DNA of 64,000 nt from Bifidobacterium sp. ESL0784 (lineage in GTDB: Bacteria > Actinomycetota > Actinomycetes > Actinomycetales > Bifidobacteriaceae). The stretch is from assembly GCF_029433295.1 (NCBI RefSeq), contig NZ_JAQTHV010000002.1:248001-312000 (forward strand), read 5' to 3'. Below are positions 9,105-17,162 of the stretch, piece by piece. How positions within the stretch are numbered: position 1 is the first letter of the stretch; the number at the start of each line of letters is the position of its first letter. A model generated the notes under the pieces. It ran no database searches. It saw only the letters and a program-made list of their open reading frames with translations, and had not been told where the DNA came from. Both the position numbers and the translations under genes were made by a program.

Positions 9105-9112
9105 GGCTAAGC

Positions 9113-10324
9113 CTATACCGCAGCTTCGGCCGTTGCAATCTCGTCGGCGGCGATGCCAACTTCGGTATTCGAAACGGACTCGTTTTCGGTCTCGGAGCTT
9201 TCTTCAAGCAACTCGCGATCCTCTTCGGAACGAACCTCGTCCTTTTCGTCATTCAAACCGTCAACAGGGAACTTGAGCACGAGTGTTAGAACGAAGGCGA
9301 CCACCATGGCGAACACGCAGGAAATAACGTAGGTCACGAAGCCATGACCGAAGAACACCGGCAAGGTTGCAACGCTGGGAAGTGCGAAAGCATGAGCCTG
9401 AACCCCGGAATATCCGGCTATCGCACCGCCGACGCCGCCACCGATGCACACAGCGGCAAGAGGCATCTTGCGCGGAAGGTTCACACCGAACATCGCGGGT
9501 TCCGTGATACCGAACAGTGCCGAGATACTGGCGGAAATGCAGGTCGTCTTGAACGGTGCATCATGGCTTTTGAGCATCACGGCAAGTGCCGCACCGGCCT
9601 GAGCGAACACCGGAGGACCCATCAGTGCAAGCACCGTATCATGCCCGGAGACCGCGAGGTTGTTCATACCGATGAGAATCAGGCTCCAGTGGAAACCGAA
9701 GATGACCATCGGCTGCACGGCAGCTCCCAACAGCAGACCTGCGATAATCGGCGAGAGCGCATACACCCATTCGTATCCGGCAGCGAGACCGTCACCGACC
9801 ACCTTGCCGAACGGTCCGAACAGCAGCAACGTCACCGAACCGACGAACAGCACGCAAATCAGCGGCGTAAGGAATCCGCGAATCACTTCCGGTAGGACCT
9901 TATCAAGCCATTGCTGCACGAATCTCAGCAAACCAATCGCAAGAATAATCGGCAGCACGCTCGAAGCGTATTTGACGCCCAACATCGGTATGCCGAAGAA
10001 CGAAAGAGTAGTGCCTTTTTCTTGCACTTTCACGAGTGCGGGATACATCAGCAGGCAAGCGATGACGACAGCGATATACGGGTTGGTCTTGAATTGCTTG
10101 GCGGAAGTATAGGCAAGCATGACGGGAAGGAAGGTGAATACACACGAAGCCATCGCGTCAAGCACCAGATACGTATTCCCGGAAGCATCCAGAACCTTGC
10201 AGCTGGTCAGGATAATCAGCACGCCCTTCATGATGCCGGCGGCCGAAAGCAGGTTCACAATGGGCAGGAAAATGCCGGAAATACCGTCAATGATGACGTT
10301 GAGCAGACTTTTTTTCTTGGCCAT
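9113..10324 (-). CDS. PTS transporter subunit EIIC only (glucose/beta-glucoside superfamily)
   Basis: Integral membrane sugar permease with about 10 hydrophobic segments and the signature ITEPAMFGVNLP typical of EIIC of the glucose/beta-glucoside group. It begins directly in the EIIC domain, has no N-terminal EIIB domain (no phosphorylatable Cys region), and ends in an acidic Glu/Ser-rich tail instead of an EIIA domain. It must therefore either borrow EIIA/EIIB encoded elsewhere or work as a facilitator, with the adjacent ROK kinase doing the phosphorylation. The frame is open to GTG 10333 (overlapping the ROK stop), but the ATG at 10324 (MAKKKSLLNV) has AAGGAG 8 bases upstream. It is last in the minus-strand operon. 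Confidence 0.88.
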   Translation of the reverse strand: MAKKKSLLNVIIDGISGIFLPIVNLLSAAGIMKGVLIILTSCKVLDASGNTYLVLDAMASCVFTFLPVMLAYTSAKQFKTNPYIAVVIACLLMYPALVKVQEKGTTLSFFGIPMLGVKYASSVLPIILAIGLLRFVQQWLDKVLPEVIRGFLTPLICVLFVGSVTLLLFGPFGKVVGDGLAAGYEWVYALSPIIAGLLLGAAVQPMVIFGFHWSLILIGMNNLAVSGHDTVLALMGPPVFAQAGAALAVMLKSHDAPFKTTCISASISALFGITEPAMFGVNLPRKMPLAAVCIGGGVGGAIAGYSGVQAHAFALPSVATLPVFFGHGFVTYVISCVFAMVVAFVLTLVLKFPVDGLNDEKDEVRSEEDRELLEESSETENESVSNTEVGIAADEIATAEAAV

Positions 10325-10329
10325 TCCGT

Positions 10330-11349
10330 TCACTCCTTACTGAAGTTGTTGACCAGCACCTTACCTTCAGGCGCTTTTTCTTCTTCGTCCTCGTCGGACC
10401 GCTCTTCCGACTTCTCGATCGAGCCGTCCATATCTTCCTTGTTGACGAAGTACTCGCGCTCGTCTACGCCGCGCAAATAGCACTGCAACGCACCTACCAG
10501 ATTCGCGTCGTTCTGGAACTTGCAGCTGACCACTTCCGCTTGGGAGACGAAATACGGGCAGGTCGCGTATAGCTTCTGCAGATTGGCACGAATGGCCTCG
10601 ATGAACGCAGGCTGAGCAGAAATGCCGCCGCCGATGGCGAACCGTTCGGGATCGACGATGTTCTGGATGTTGAATATCTGAACCGCGATGTCATAGGCAT
10701 AATGGTCCAGGCAATCCAACGCTTCGCTCTCACCGGAGTTGACGGCCTCGAAGAATTTCACGCCATCGATGAAATCAGGGTCGACACCTTTGACCTTGGC
10801 GTAGTTTGCACACAAGGCAGGGGTCCCGCATTGGTTGCCCCACACCCCTTCACATGTCGGTCCCTCGTCGTGCGAAGTAATGATATAGCTCACCTCACCC
10901 GCGGAGAAGTGCGGACCTCGGTGAAGCACATGGTTCTTGATGATGCCACCGCCGATCATGGTGCCAAACAGCAGGACAAAGCCATCGCTGACATCTTTCA
11001 ATGCGCCAACGGTCGCTTCGGCAGTGGCCGCGCACTTCGCATCGTTGTCCATGACGATGCGCACCGGGCAATGGCTGAATAGTTCGTGACGAAGATAGAA
11101 ATCATCGTTGTAACGCAGTGCTCCGCCCATAGCGCAGTATCCTTCATCAGCGTCGATAATGCCGGGCATCGAAATCGCTATGCCCTGCACACCCGGCTCT
11201 TGCTTAAAGAGCCTGGTCAAAGCGGCGATCAATTCCTCTCGTCCCGTCTGCGGGGTGGGAATCGACCCACGGGAGGTAATCGAACTATCTTCCAACATGT
11301 AGGCGTATTTGATATTCGTTCCACCGATGTCAATAGCTAAAATTTTCAT
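10330..11349 (-). CDS. ROK family sugar kinase, BglK-like
   Basis: Cytosolic ATP-dependent sugar kinase of 339 residues. The ATP-binding DIGGTNIKYA is at the N-terminus and the conserved FNIQNIVDPERFAIGGGISA near residue 230. The classical ROK zinc motif CxCGxxGCxE is altered: only scattered Cys residues remain (CEGVWGNQCGTPALC). This, and the IGGGISA region, resemble beta-glucoside kinase BglK-type ROKs, which phosphorylate O6 of glucosides. In this cluster the inferred substrate is 1,5-anhydroglucitol. An acidic Glu/Asp tail of about 40 residues is unusual. AAGGAAG lies 6 bases before ATG. The EIIC gene follows with virtually no gap. Confidence 0.85.
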   Translation of the reverse strand: MKILAIDIGGTNIKYAYMLEDSSITSRGSIPTPQTGREELIAALTRLFKQEPGVQGIAISMPGIIDADEGYCAMGGALRYNDDFYLRHELFSHCPVRIVMDNDAKCAATAEATVGALKDVSDGFVLLFGTMIGGGIIKNHVLHRGPHFSAGEVSYIITSHDEGPTCEGVWGNQCGTPALCANYAKVKGVDPDFIDGVKFFEAVNSGESEALDCLDHYAYDIAVQIFNIQNIVDPERFAIGGGISAQPAFIEAIRANLQKLYATCPYFVSQAEVVSCKFQNDANLVGALQCYLRGVDEREYFVNKEDMDGSIEKSEERSDEDEEEKAPEGKVLVNNFSKE

Positions 11350-11438
11350 GATGCTTCCTTGCGATATGTATATTGGTCATTCAGAGCGCAATACACCCTG
11401 GAATTCCATTGGAAAATCGAAATTTTTATCAAAATCTA

Positions 11439-11458
11439 TGGAAGCGACACAGCTTCCA
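11439..11458. promoter_or_regulatory. Inverted repeat upstream of ROK kinase gene
   Basis: TGGAAGC (11439-11445) and GCTTCCA (11452-11458) flank 6 bases, about 90 bases before the ROK start. The 11350-11537 stretch is AT-rich, has no gene, and may carry a second promoter for the kinase-EIIC pair. The function of this repeat is unproven. Confidence 0.4.
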
Positions 11459-11540
11459 CGTTTAAATTATGATCGACAAATCATCGTTTTATTTTTTAGC
11501 AATGGTTCCGCCAGCGAATTCCAACATTATGAAACGAAGA

Positions 11541-11564
11541 AAACCCGCTGGCCAAACCCGGCGG
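11541..11564 (-). terminator. Weak terminator after fsa
   Basis: On the minus strand, CCGCCGG and CCAGCGG pair with one mismatch, followed by GTTTTC. It lies about 60 bases past the aldolase stop and may partly separate the GRE-aldolase transcript from the kinase-EIIC transcript. Confidence 0.45.
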
Positions 11565-11624
11565 CTCAATGACCACGATGATACAAGTTACTTCCCAAAT
11601 GTCATCGAGCCGTTTTGAGCAGAC

Positions 11625-12302
11625 CTATACCGTTGCCATGGTCTTTCCGGAACCCACGAGCCCTTCGAAATCAGCAGTGAAATCATCCACCGCCGCGTCA
11701 ATGGCCGCGTTCTTCGTCAAAGAATCGATAACCGGGGACGCTATCGTCGCGGCACCGACACCATGGACTGCCAGCTTGAGGACCTGTTCGGAGTTCTTGA
11801 AGCTCGCCGCCAGAACCTCGCAGCGCAGATCGTTGGCTCTGAAGATGTCATGAATCTTGCATGCGACGTCGATGCCGTCATAACCCATATTGTCGATGCG
11901 GTTGATATATGGCGCCGCATATACCGCTCCGGCCTTGGCTGCTATGAACGCCTGGAGCGGAGTATAGATGGCGGTCGCAGTGACATTGATACCTTCGGCA
12001 GACAGCTGCTTGATTGCCTTGAACCCTTCTGGAACGCTGGGAACTTTGGGGAATGTGTTGTCTCCCAGCTCCTCGACAATCCTGTGGGCGTCGGCGACCA
12101 TACCCTTGGCATCCTTGGCCACCACTTGCGCGTGCAGCTCGCGGTCCGGCCCGATAATGGAACGAATCTCATGCAGCACTTCGAAGGGAGGTCGTCCGGC
12201 TTTCGCCAGAATCGAAGGGTTGGTGGTCACACCATCAATCGGATAATACTCAACCAAGCGTTTGATGGCTTCGGTATCTGCATCATCAATGATGAGTTTC
12301 AT
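11625..12302 (-). CDS. fsa: Fructose-6-phosphate aldolase / transaldolase-like (FSA)
   Basis: Class I aldolase of the short transaldolase family, 225 residues, the FsaA/FsaB size. The TTNPS motif (26-30), Schiff-base lysine K86 in FPKVPSV, and NVTATAIYTPLQA are intact. In E. coli, fsaA sits beside the glycyl radical enzyme genes ybiW-ybiY, and FsaA cleaves 1-deoxyfructose-6-phosphate to glyceraldehyde-3-phosphate plus hydroxyacetone; the same pairing is seen here. It starts 41 bases after the GRE stop with AAAGGAAA 6 bases before its ATG, so the two form one operon. Confidence 0.9.
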   Translation of the reverse strand: MKLIIDDADTEAIKRLVEYYPIDGVTTNPSILAKAGRPPFEVLHEIRSIIGPDRELHAQVVAKDAKGMVADAHRIVEELGDNTFPKVPSVPEGFKAIKQLSAEGINVTATAIYTPLQAFIAAKAGAVYAAPYINRIDNMGYDGIDVACKIHDIFRANDLRCEVLAASFKNSEQVLKLAVHGVGAATIASPVIDSLTKNAAIDAAVDDFTADFEGLVGSGKTMATV

Positions 12303-12343
12303 AGTTATTTCCTTTCATTGCCAACATTTAAGAAAATCGCGGA

Positions 12344-14770
12344 TTACAGCGCCTGCTCGGTCCGTTCGATGATGTCATCCTGAGTCGCCTTGAACAGCAC
12401 GACAAAGAAGGCGCTGTAGCCGGCGACGCGAACAATCAGGTCACGATGCTTTTCCGGATGGACCTGTGCATCAAGCAATGTGTCACGGGAGACAACATTG
12501 TATTGCACATGATATCCGTGAAGCTTATCGAAGAACGCCCTGGTCAGCAAGGCGAGCTTCTGCCTGTTCTCCATCTTCGAAAGCACCTGCGGGGTCACCT
12601 TCTGGTTGAGCAGCACACCTCCGGTGATGTCATCCGTGGACAGCTTGGAAACCGACTTGAACACAGCGGTCGGTCCGTGTTGATCCGCGGAATGGGAGGG
12701 ACTGCAACCTTCAGCGAGCGGCTCACCTGCGGCACGGCCATCAGGGGTGGCCAACGTACCTGCGCCCTGTGGCACATTCGCCGAAATCGAGCTGGTACCG
12801 GCATAATAGATTCCGCCGATCGGCCCGCGGCCATATCGGGTATTGTGGTACTTCTTCATCTCATCGATATAGATGTCATACGCTTGGCGAATAAGCGAAT
12901 CGACATAATCATTGTCGTTGCCATACTTCGGCGCCGCCTTCATCAGCTCGCGGATATGCTGGTTCTTCTCGCCCTGCCAATTGGCCTGCATCGCGTCCCA
13001 AAGCTCTTCGGGAGTGACCTTCTTCTCTTCGAAGACCACTTTCTTCATGGCCGCAAGAGAATCAGCAAGATTGGCGATACCCACCTGTAAGTCGGAAATA
13101 AAGTCGTAGACGGCTCCACCTTCTTTCATATTCAGGCCGCGGTCGATGCAATCATCTGTCAGGCAAGAGCAGAGAATATCAGCCGTATCCTGTTCGAGGA
13201 CCATATCGCACGTCGCATCGATGATGACGCACTGCCGGCACATCTCACGAACGACTTTGTCCCAGCAATTCATGACCTGGTCGAAGCTCGTGAAGTCCTT
13301 GAAATGACCGGTGCCTTCCACAAGTTTCGTACCGCTTTGTGGATCGACGCCATTGTTCATCGCGATAAGCAGCGCCTTCGGGAAATTGAGGAAGCTCATG
13401 CCGGTGCAACGATAGCCCCATTTGCCCGGCACCGCCGTCTCCACACAACCGATGGCCGAATAATTGTAGGCATCATCGCGGGCCACACCCTTTTCGATGA
13501 AGCTGGGGATAATGACCTCGTCGTCGTTGAACGCCGGCATACCGAAACCGCAACGCACCACTTCGATGCATTCGTTCATGAAATCGTCGGGAAGATTCTC
13601 GTGATAGCGGACCGTAAGGTTCGGCTGTGTCAAATGGCATTGTGCCACGGACTTCAGGATGAGCCAGCTCATGGGGTTGGTGGCGTCTCTTGCTTCGCCG
13701 TCCACCAGCTTCTGGCCGCCGACCGTCACGTTCTGATAAAGCGGCGATCCGGCAGAGAACTGGGTGTGGCTCCACGGACGGACCTTGTTGACGGTGAAGG
13801 TCTTAAGCCAAAGATTGCACATCAGCTCGTCGGCTTCGTCGCTCGTGATCCGGCCGGTCTTCAGATCATCTTCATAATATGGCCACAGATATTGGTCCAT
13901 GCGCCCGTAGGAAAGCGAATGCCCATTGGACTCGAGCTGCAAGGTGAGATGAATCAGCCACACCGATTGCACCGCCTCACGCAAGGTGCGTGCCGGCTCA
14001 TACGGTACATGGTCCAAAGCCTCTGCCATTCCGCAAAGTTCGAAAGCACGGCGCTCGTCACCTTTTTGCGAACACCTCGTAGCCTGCTGGCGCGCCAACG
14101 CGGCATAGCGACCTGCGAATTCCTTGACCGCATCGACCACGATGAGAATCGCACGATAGAAGTAGCTCTTGTGGATGTTGCGGTAATCCGTTAGATCGAG
14201 CGAGTCAAGCTTCTCCTGGGCACGACGGGCGTAATCCTTCAACCCAAGCTTCAGCAAACCTTCGTAATTGACCGCACAATGGGCATCACCCGAAGTGATG
14301 TTGCCCTCGGACTTGATGATACCGAGATCATAAAACAGCTTGGAATGGGGAGGGAACGCCGCAAGCCCACGGTCCTGAAGAGTGTTGTGCTTCCAGAACG
14401 GATAGATGGAACGCAGCTTTTCCTTGTTTTCCTCGGTGATGGTGAACACGTCGCCATCACGATTTTCGAACTGATCCAGCTCGTCGATTACCCAGTCCAT
14501 GGCGTATTCAGGGAAGATCGGTGCCGAACGGTTCTTTGAGGCCTGGTTGCCAGCGATGACCGTCTCAGGCTCGATGAAAATCGGCATCTGCTCAAGAATC
14601 TCCTTGAGCATGATCGCACGCTTGATGGCCAAGGGCTGGTCTTGCTGCTCCTGATAGACCTTGGTCGTGATCATCGCACGATCGACATCGATCTGTGGCA
14701 CTGTGTCAAGCAGCTGATCACGGAAAGAGTTCATCCTGTCAGTGAGCTTTCCAAAATGTGAATCACTCAT
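12344..14770 (-). CDS. Glycyl radical enzyme, YbiW-type (probable 1,5-anhydroglucitol-6-phosphate lyase)
   Basis: Glycyl radical enzyme of 808 residues. The active-site thiyl Cys is C442 with base E444 (AIGCVETAV), and the radical site is G784 in RVAGYSAFF. The whole chain reads like E. coli YbiW (about 810 residues): shared stretches include SNGHSLSYGRMDQY, AGSPLYQNVTVGGQ, GKWGYRCTGMSF, YAGTSSISANVP and a C-terminus DDIIERTE. It lacks the features of true pyruvate formate-lyase, such as the Cys-Cys pair. YbiW has been shown to open the ring of 1,5-anhydroglucitol-6-phosphate to 1-deoxyfructose-6-phosphate; assigning that substrate here is inference from similarity and from the neighbouring aldolase, kinase and activase. 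AAAGGAAAG lies 6 bases before ATG. The enzyme is oxygen-sensitive by nature. Confidence 0.85.
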   Translation of the reverse strand: MSDSHFGKLTDRMNSFRDQLLDTVPQIDVDRAMITTKVYQEQQDQPLAIKRAIMLKEILEQMPIFIEPETVIAGNQASKNRSAPIFPEYAMDWVIDELDQFENRDGDVFTITEENKEKLRSIYPFWKHNTLQDRGLAAFPPHSKLFYDLGIIKSEGNITSGDAHCAVNYEGLLKLGLKDYARRAQEKLDSLDLTDYRNIHKSYFYRAILIVVDAVKEFAGRYAALARQQATRCSQKGDERRAFELCGMAEALDHVPYEPARTLREAVQSVWLIHLTLQLESNGHSLSYGRMDQYLWPYYEDDLKTGRITSDEADELMCNLWLKTFTVNKVRPWSHTQFSAGSPLYQNVTVGGQKLVDGEARDATNPMSWLILKSVAQCHLTQPNLTVRYHENLPDDFMNECIEVVRCGFGMPAFNDDEVIIPSFIEKGVARDDAYNYSAIGCVETAVPGKWGYRCTGMSFLNFPKALLIAMNNGVDPQSGTKLVEGTGHFKDFTSFDQVMNCWDKVVREMCRQCVIIDATCDMVLEQDTADILCSCLTDDCIDRGLNMKEGGAVYDFISDLQVGIANLADSLAAMKKVVFEEKKVTPEELWDAMQANWQGEKNQHIRELMKAAPKYGNDNDYVDSLIRQAYDIYIDEMKKYHNTRYGRGPIGGIYYAGTSSISANVPQGAGTLATPDGRAAGEPLAEGCSPSHSADQHGPTAVFKSVSKLSTDDITGGVLLNQKVTPQVLSKMENRQKLALLTRAFFDKLHGYHVQYNVVSRDTLLDAQVHPEKHRDLIVRVAGYSAFFVVLFKATQDDIIERTEQAL

Positions 14771-14816
14771 CGTACTTTCCTTTCATAAATGTAAGCTACA
14801 TCACTTACGCAGCTTT

Positions 14817-14845
14817 AGAATAACGAAAGGAAGTATTTTTGTCAA
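14817..14845 (-). promoter_or_regulatory. Promoter of the GRE-aldolase operon
   Basis: On the minus strand, TTGACA (14840-14845) and TATTCT (14817-14822) are 17 bases apart, giving a leader of about 40 bases to the GRE ATG. A palindrome (14870-14890) lies just upstream of the -35 box. Confidence 0.75.
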
Positions 14846-14859
14846 CTTCGTAACTAATT

Positions 14860-14890
14860 TATCTTTTGTTCGAAAGTAAAATACTTTCGA
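14860..14890. promoter_or_regulatory. Candidate DeoR-family operator upstream of GRE
   Basis: Perfect 9-base arms TCGAAAGTA and TACTTTCGA flank AAA (14870-14890). The adjoining minus-strand sequence TTTCGAACAAAAGATA (14860-14875) is closely matched at 17015-17030 in the activase promoter. TTTCG/CGAAA half-sites are typical of DeoR-family operators, and a DeoR gene lies in between. The rest of 14891-15111 is AT-rich and empty. Confidence 0.6.
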
Positions 14891-15111
14891 TTTGATTTAT
14901 TTTAGCCAAATGACTTTTATATTTATAAACAACTCAACACCCGAAGAAAACGGTAAACAATCCGGGCAAATGTACTGAAAATACCAAAAATCATCATATT
15001 TGGATATTAATGTCAACGGTTCTTGCAGACGTTCGTCTTCCAGTTGGAATCTAAAACATGGTCGACGCCGTCCGACCAAACATAATTGAAAAATTTACCT
15101 ACAGCGAAATA

Positions 15112-15858
15112 TCAGACCGTCACGATGTTGACGCCATGCCGATCCAACATTTTCCGGGCAGAGCCCGAAAGACCGTCATCCGTGAATATCGCCACATCTT
15201 TGTCGCCGAAATCAAGGGGAACAGTACCACGTCGCGCGAACTTGCTGCTTTCGGTGACGACGACCACACGGCCCTTATGCTGCGCCATACCGCAGACGGT
15301 TTCGGCACGCAAGGAATCACGATTGGCGAATCCCGTCTCCTCGCTGTATCCGTCGGTACCTGCGAAAAGAATATCGACATACATGCCTTTCAGGCAACGT
15401 TCAACCATCGGTCCGACCATGACTTGCGCCGTCTGCTGGTATATGCCACCCAAAAGGATGATTTGGCTTTGGGACTTCCCACGCACGTATCCGGCCACAA
15501 AGGCGCTGTTGGTGATGATGGTGAGGTCGTTTTTCGCCGAAACCAATTCTGCGGCCAACAACGCACAGGTGCTGCCATTCTCAATCATCACGGTATCGCC
15601 GTCATGGACGCACTCCGCTGCACGCTTTGCGATCTTCAGCTTTTCCTCGTAATGGTAGGCAAGTCGGCTCTCCATATTATCGGCGCTTTTCAGCACCGCG
15701 AACCCATGTTCGCGATCGATGATGCCCCGTTTTTCGAGTTCGCTCAGATCCTTGCGCATAGTGACTTCGGAAACCCCGAGTTCTTCGGCAAGTGTGGCCA
15801 CCTCTATGCGCTTACGCTCAGTGAGCAGCTCCAGAATACGATTGGTTCTCGTTTCCAT
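15112..15858 (-). CDS. DeoR/GlpR family transcriptional regulator
   Basis: Repressor of the sugar-phosphate-sensing DeoR family, about 248 residues. The N-terminal winged helix (VATLAEELGVSEVTMRKDL) precedes the ISOCOT-fold effector domain (GDTVMIENGSTCALLAAEL, and TNSAFVAGY). Members usually sense a phosphorylated sugar. It lies between the activase and GRE genes in the same direction and is the obvious regulator of the cluster. The frame opens at ATG 15885, but ATG 15858 (METRTNRILELL) has GGAAGG 7 bases upstream and gives the usual family N-terminus. Confidence 0.88.
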   Translation of the reverse strand: METRTNRILELLTERKRIEVATLAEELGVSEVTMRKDLSELEKRGIIDREHGFAVLKSADNMESRLAYHYEEKLKIAKRAAECVHDGDTVMIENGSTCALLAAELVSAKNDLTIITNSAFVAGYVRGKSQSQIILLGGIYQQTAQVMVGPMVERCLKGMYVDILFAGTDGYSEETGFANRDSLRAETVCGMAQHKGRVVVVTESSKFARRGTVPLDFGDKDVAIFTDDGLSGSARKMLDRHGVNIVTV

Positions 15859-15943
15859 CCGTACACCTTCCGTAGCCGAATTCATCCCTTTTCCTATATT
15901 GTCAGCCTAACACCCACTATCCAGCAATCACAAGTGAATCAGT

Positions 15944-15956
15944 TTTCAAACGAAAG
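15944..15956. promoter_or_regulatory. TTTC/GAAA site upstream of deoR-like gene
   Basis: TTTCAAACGAAAG carries the same TTTC/CGAAA half-sites as the sites upstream of the GRE and activase genes, about 90 bases before the regulator start. It may mediate autoregulation; the match is short. Confidence 0.35.
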
Positions 15957-16042
15957 CATCTGTATCATCAAACCAAAATCGTTATCAATCATGACTCCAA
16001 GAATAACGACTCAACCGAAGCAACGAGACGGCAGAACTCTCG

Positions 16043-16951
16043 CTACAAAAAGGCGTCAACGCCCTCGTCAAGATACACCTGTCTGAAATCCTCGATGTCT
16101 TCAGGATGCGTATTAGGCACGCCTTTGAACGCATAGTCATCACGCCCCAGCAACTCGTACTTTGATTCTCCGAAATTGTGAAAAGGTAGGAGTTGAACCT
16201 TATTGACCCCGATTTCCCTAAGTTTGCGCGCCATGCCTCTGGCGTCGGCAAGCGAATCGTTGAACCCAGGAATGACCGGCGTACGAATCAACAGATCCTT
16301 GCCGGTAGAAACGGCGTAGGCCATATTCTTGAGGATCAGCTCGTTACCGACACCGGTACCTCGCTTGTGCAACCTCGTATCGTACTGTTTCAAATCCATG
16401 AAGATATGATCGAGATGTTCGATAGCGGCTCTGAAAGTCTTTTCAGGCACATGGCCGGTGGTCTCCATGCTGGTATCAATACCGCGGGCTTTCAGTTTGT
16501 CAAGCAATTCCACACAGAAGTGCCCCCACACCAGAGGTTCACCACCCGAAAGCGTGACTCCGCCGCCGCCCTCCTCGTAAAACGGCTCGTCTTGGAGACA
16601 TTCGACAAGCACATCGTCGGTTGTGCGGTTTATGCCGACAACAGAGAGACCAGGACAGTCCCGCAATGCAGCATCAACCCGTGGATCCCCTATCTGCAAA
16701 CGGATCACATCCGGCCCCCGTCGCGAACCGGTCTTGATGAAGCCGACCTTGGAGGCCAAACCATCGGAGGCCGCGCACCCGTCGCAAGAACGTTCGTCCC
16801 ACTCGATTTCCGACGTTTTCCTCTGACTTTCCGGATTGGAACACCATCCGCACCGTAGCGGGCATCCCTTCAGAAAGACGACGGTACGTATGCCGGGACC
16901 GTCGTTAAGACTGAATTTCTGTACATTGAACACAATCGCGGATTCCAACAT
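16043..16951 (-). CDS. Glycyl-radical enzyme activating protein (radical SAM)
   Basis: Installs the glycyl radical on the partner GRE by reductive cleavage of AdoMet. The radical-SAM cluster ligands are C30, C34 and C37 (CPLRCGWC), and GGVTLSGGEPL is the AdoMet-binding GGE motif. The ferredoxin-like insert that usually carries eight Cys has only C56, C59 and C99 here, so the auxiliary clusters are reduced or lost; E. coli YbiY also has a shortened insert. The frame opens at 16993, but ATG 16951 (MLESAIVFNVQKFS) has AAGAGG 4 bases upstream and begins at the conserved region. It is the first gene of the cluster and has its own promoter. Confidence 0.9.
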   Translation of the reverse strand: MLESAIVFNVQKFSLNDGPGIRTVVFLKGCPLRCGWCSNPESQRKTSEIEWDERSCDGCAASDGLASKVGFIKTGSRRGPDVIRLQIGDPRVDAALRDCPGLSVVGINRTTDDVLVECLQDEPFYEEGGGGVTLSGGEPLVWGHFCVELLDKLKARGIDTSMETTGHVPEKTFRAAIEHLDHIFMDLKQYDTRLHKRGTGVGNELILKNMAYAVSTGKDLLIRTPVIPGFNDSLADARGMARKLREIGVNKVQLLPFHNFGESKYELLGRDDYAFKGVPNTHPEDIEDFRQVYLDEGVDAFL

Positions 16952-17010
16952 TGCCTCTTTCGAACGGTGTTTAGGAACGTGATATATCATCATTAATTAC
17001 GCTCAAAATA

Positions 17011-17039
17011 AATATAACTTACGTTCGAAAATAAATCAA
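17011..17039 (-). promoter_or_regulatory. Promoter of the GRE activase with operator in the spacer
   Basis: On the minus strand, TTGATT (17034-17039) and TATATT (17011-17016) are 17 bases apart. The spacer holds TTTCGAACGTAAGTTA (17015-17030), which matches TTTCGAACAAAAGATA near the GRE promoter in 13 of 16 positions. A repressor bound there would block RNA polymerase directly. Confidence 0.6.
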
Positions 17040-17095
17040 CCATCGAAATGCCTACGAAAATTAAGAACCTTTCATATCCCGTTTTGGTTGTGAAA

Positions 17096-17162
17096 CAGAT
17101 ATAAAAAACCTCCGACGCCGAACGACGTACGGAGGTTTGAAATTGCTACTCGCGATTCACGC
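17096..17162. repeat. rpmB 3' end and terminator, copy 2 (island right flank)
   Basis: Partner of 9031-9104. This copy is attached to the intact rpmB gene: it spans the last codon, the stop and the downstream terminator. Upstream of 17096 and downstream of 17162 the similarity stops. Confidence 0.8.
17103..17138 (-). terminator. Terminator of rpmB
   Basis: AAACCTCCG...CGGAGGTTTTTT on the minus strand: 9-bp stem, 15-base loop and T-run, 19 bases past the rpmB stop. Confidence 0.88.

Noticed and set aside
12344..14770. Pyruvate formate-lyase
   Set aside because: The active site has a single Cys (C442) with Glu two residues on, not the Cys-Cys pair of PflB, and the overall sequence follows YbiW.
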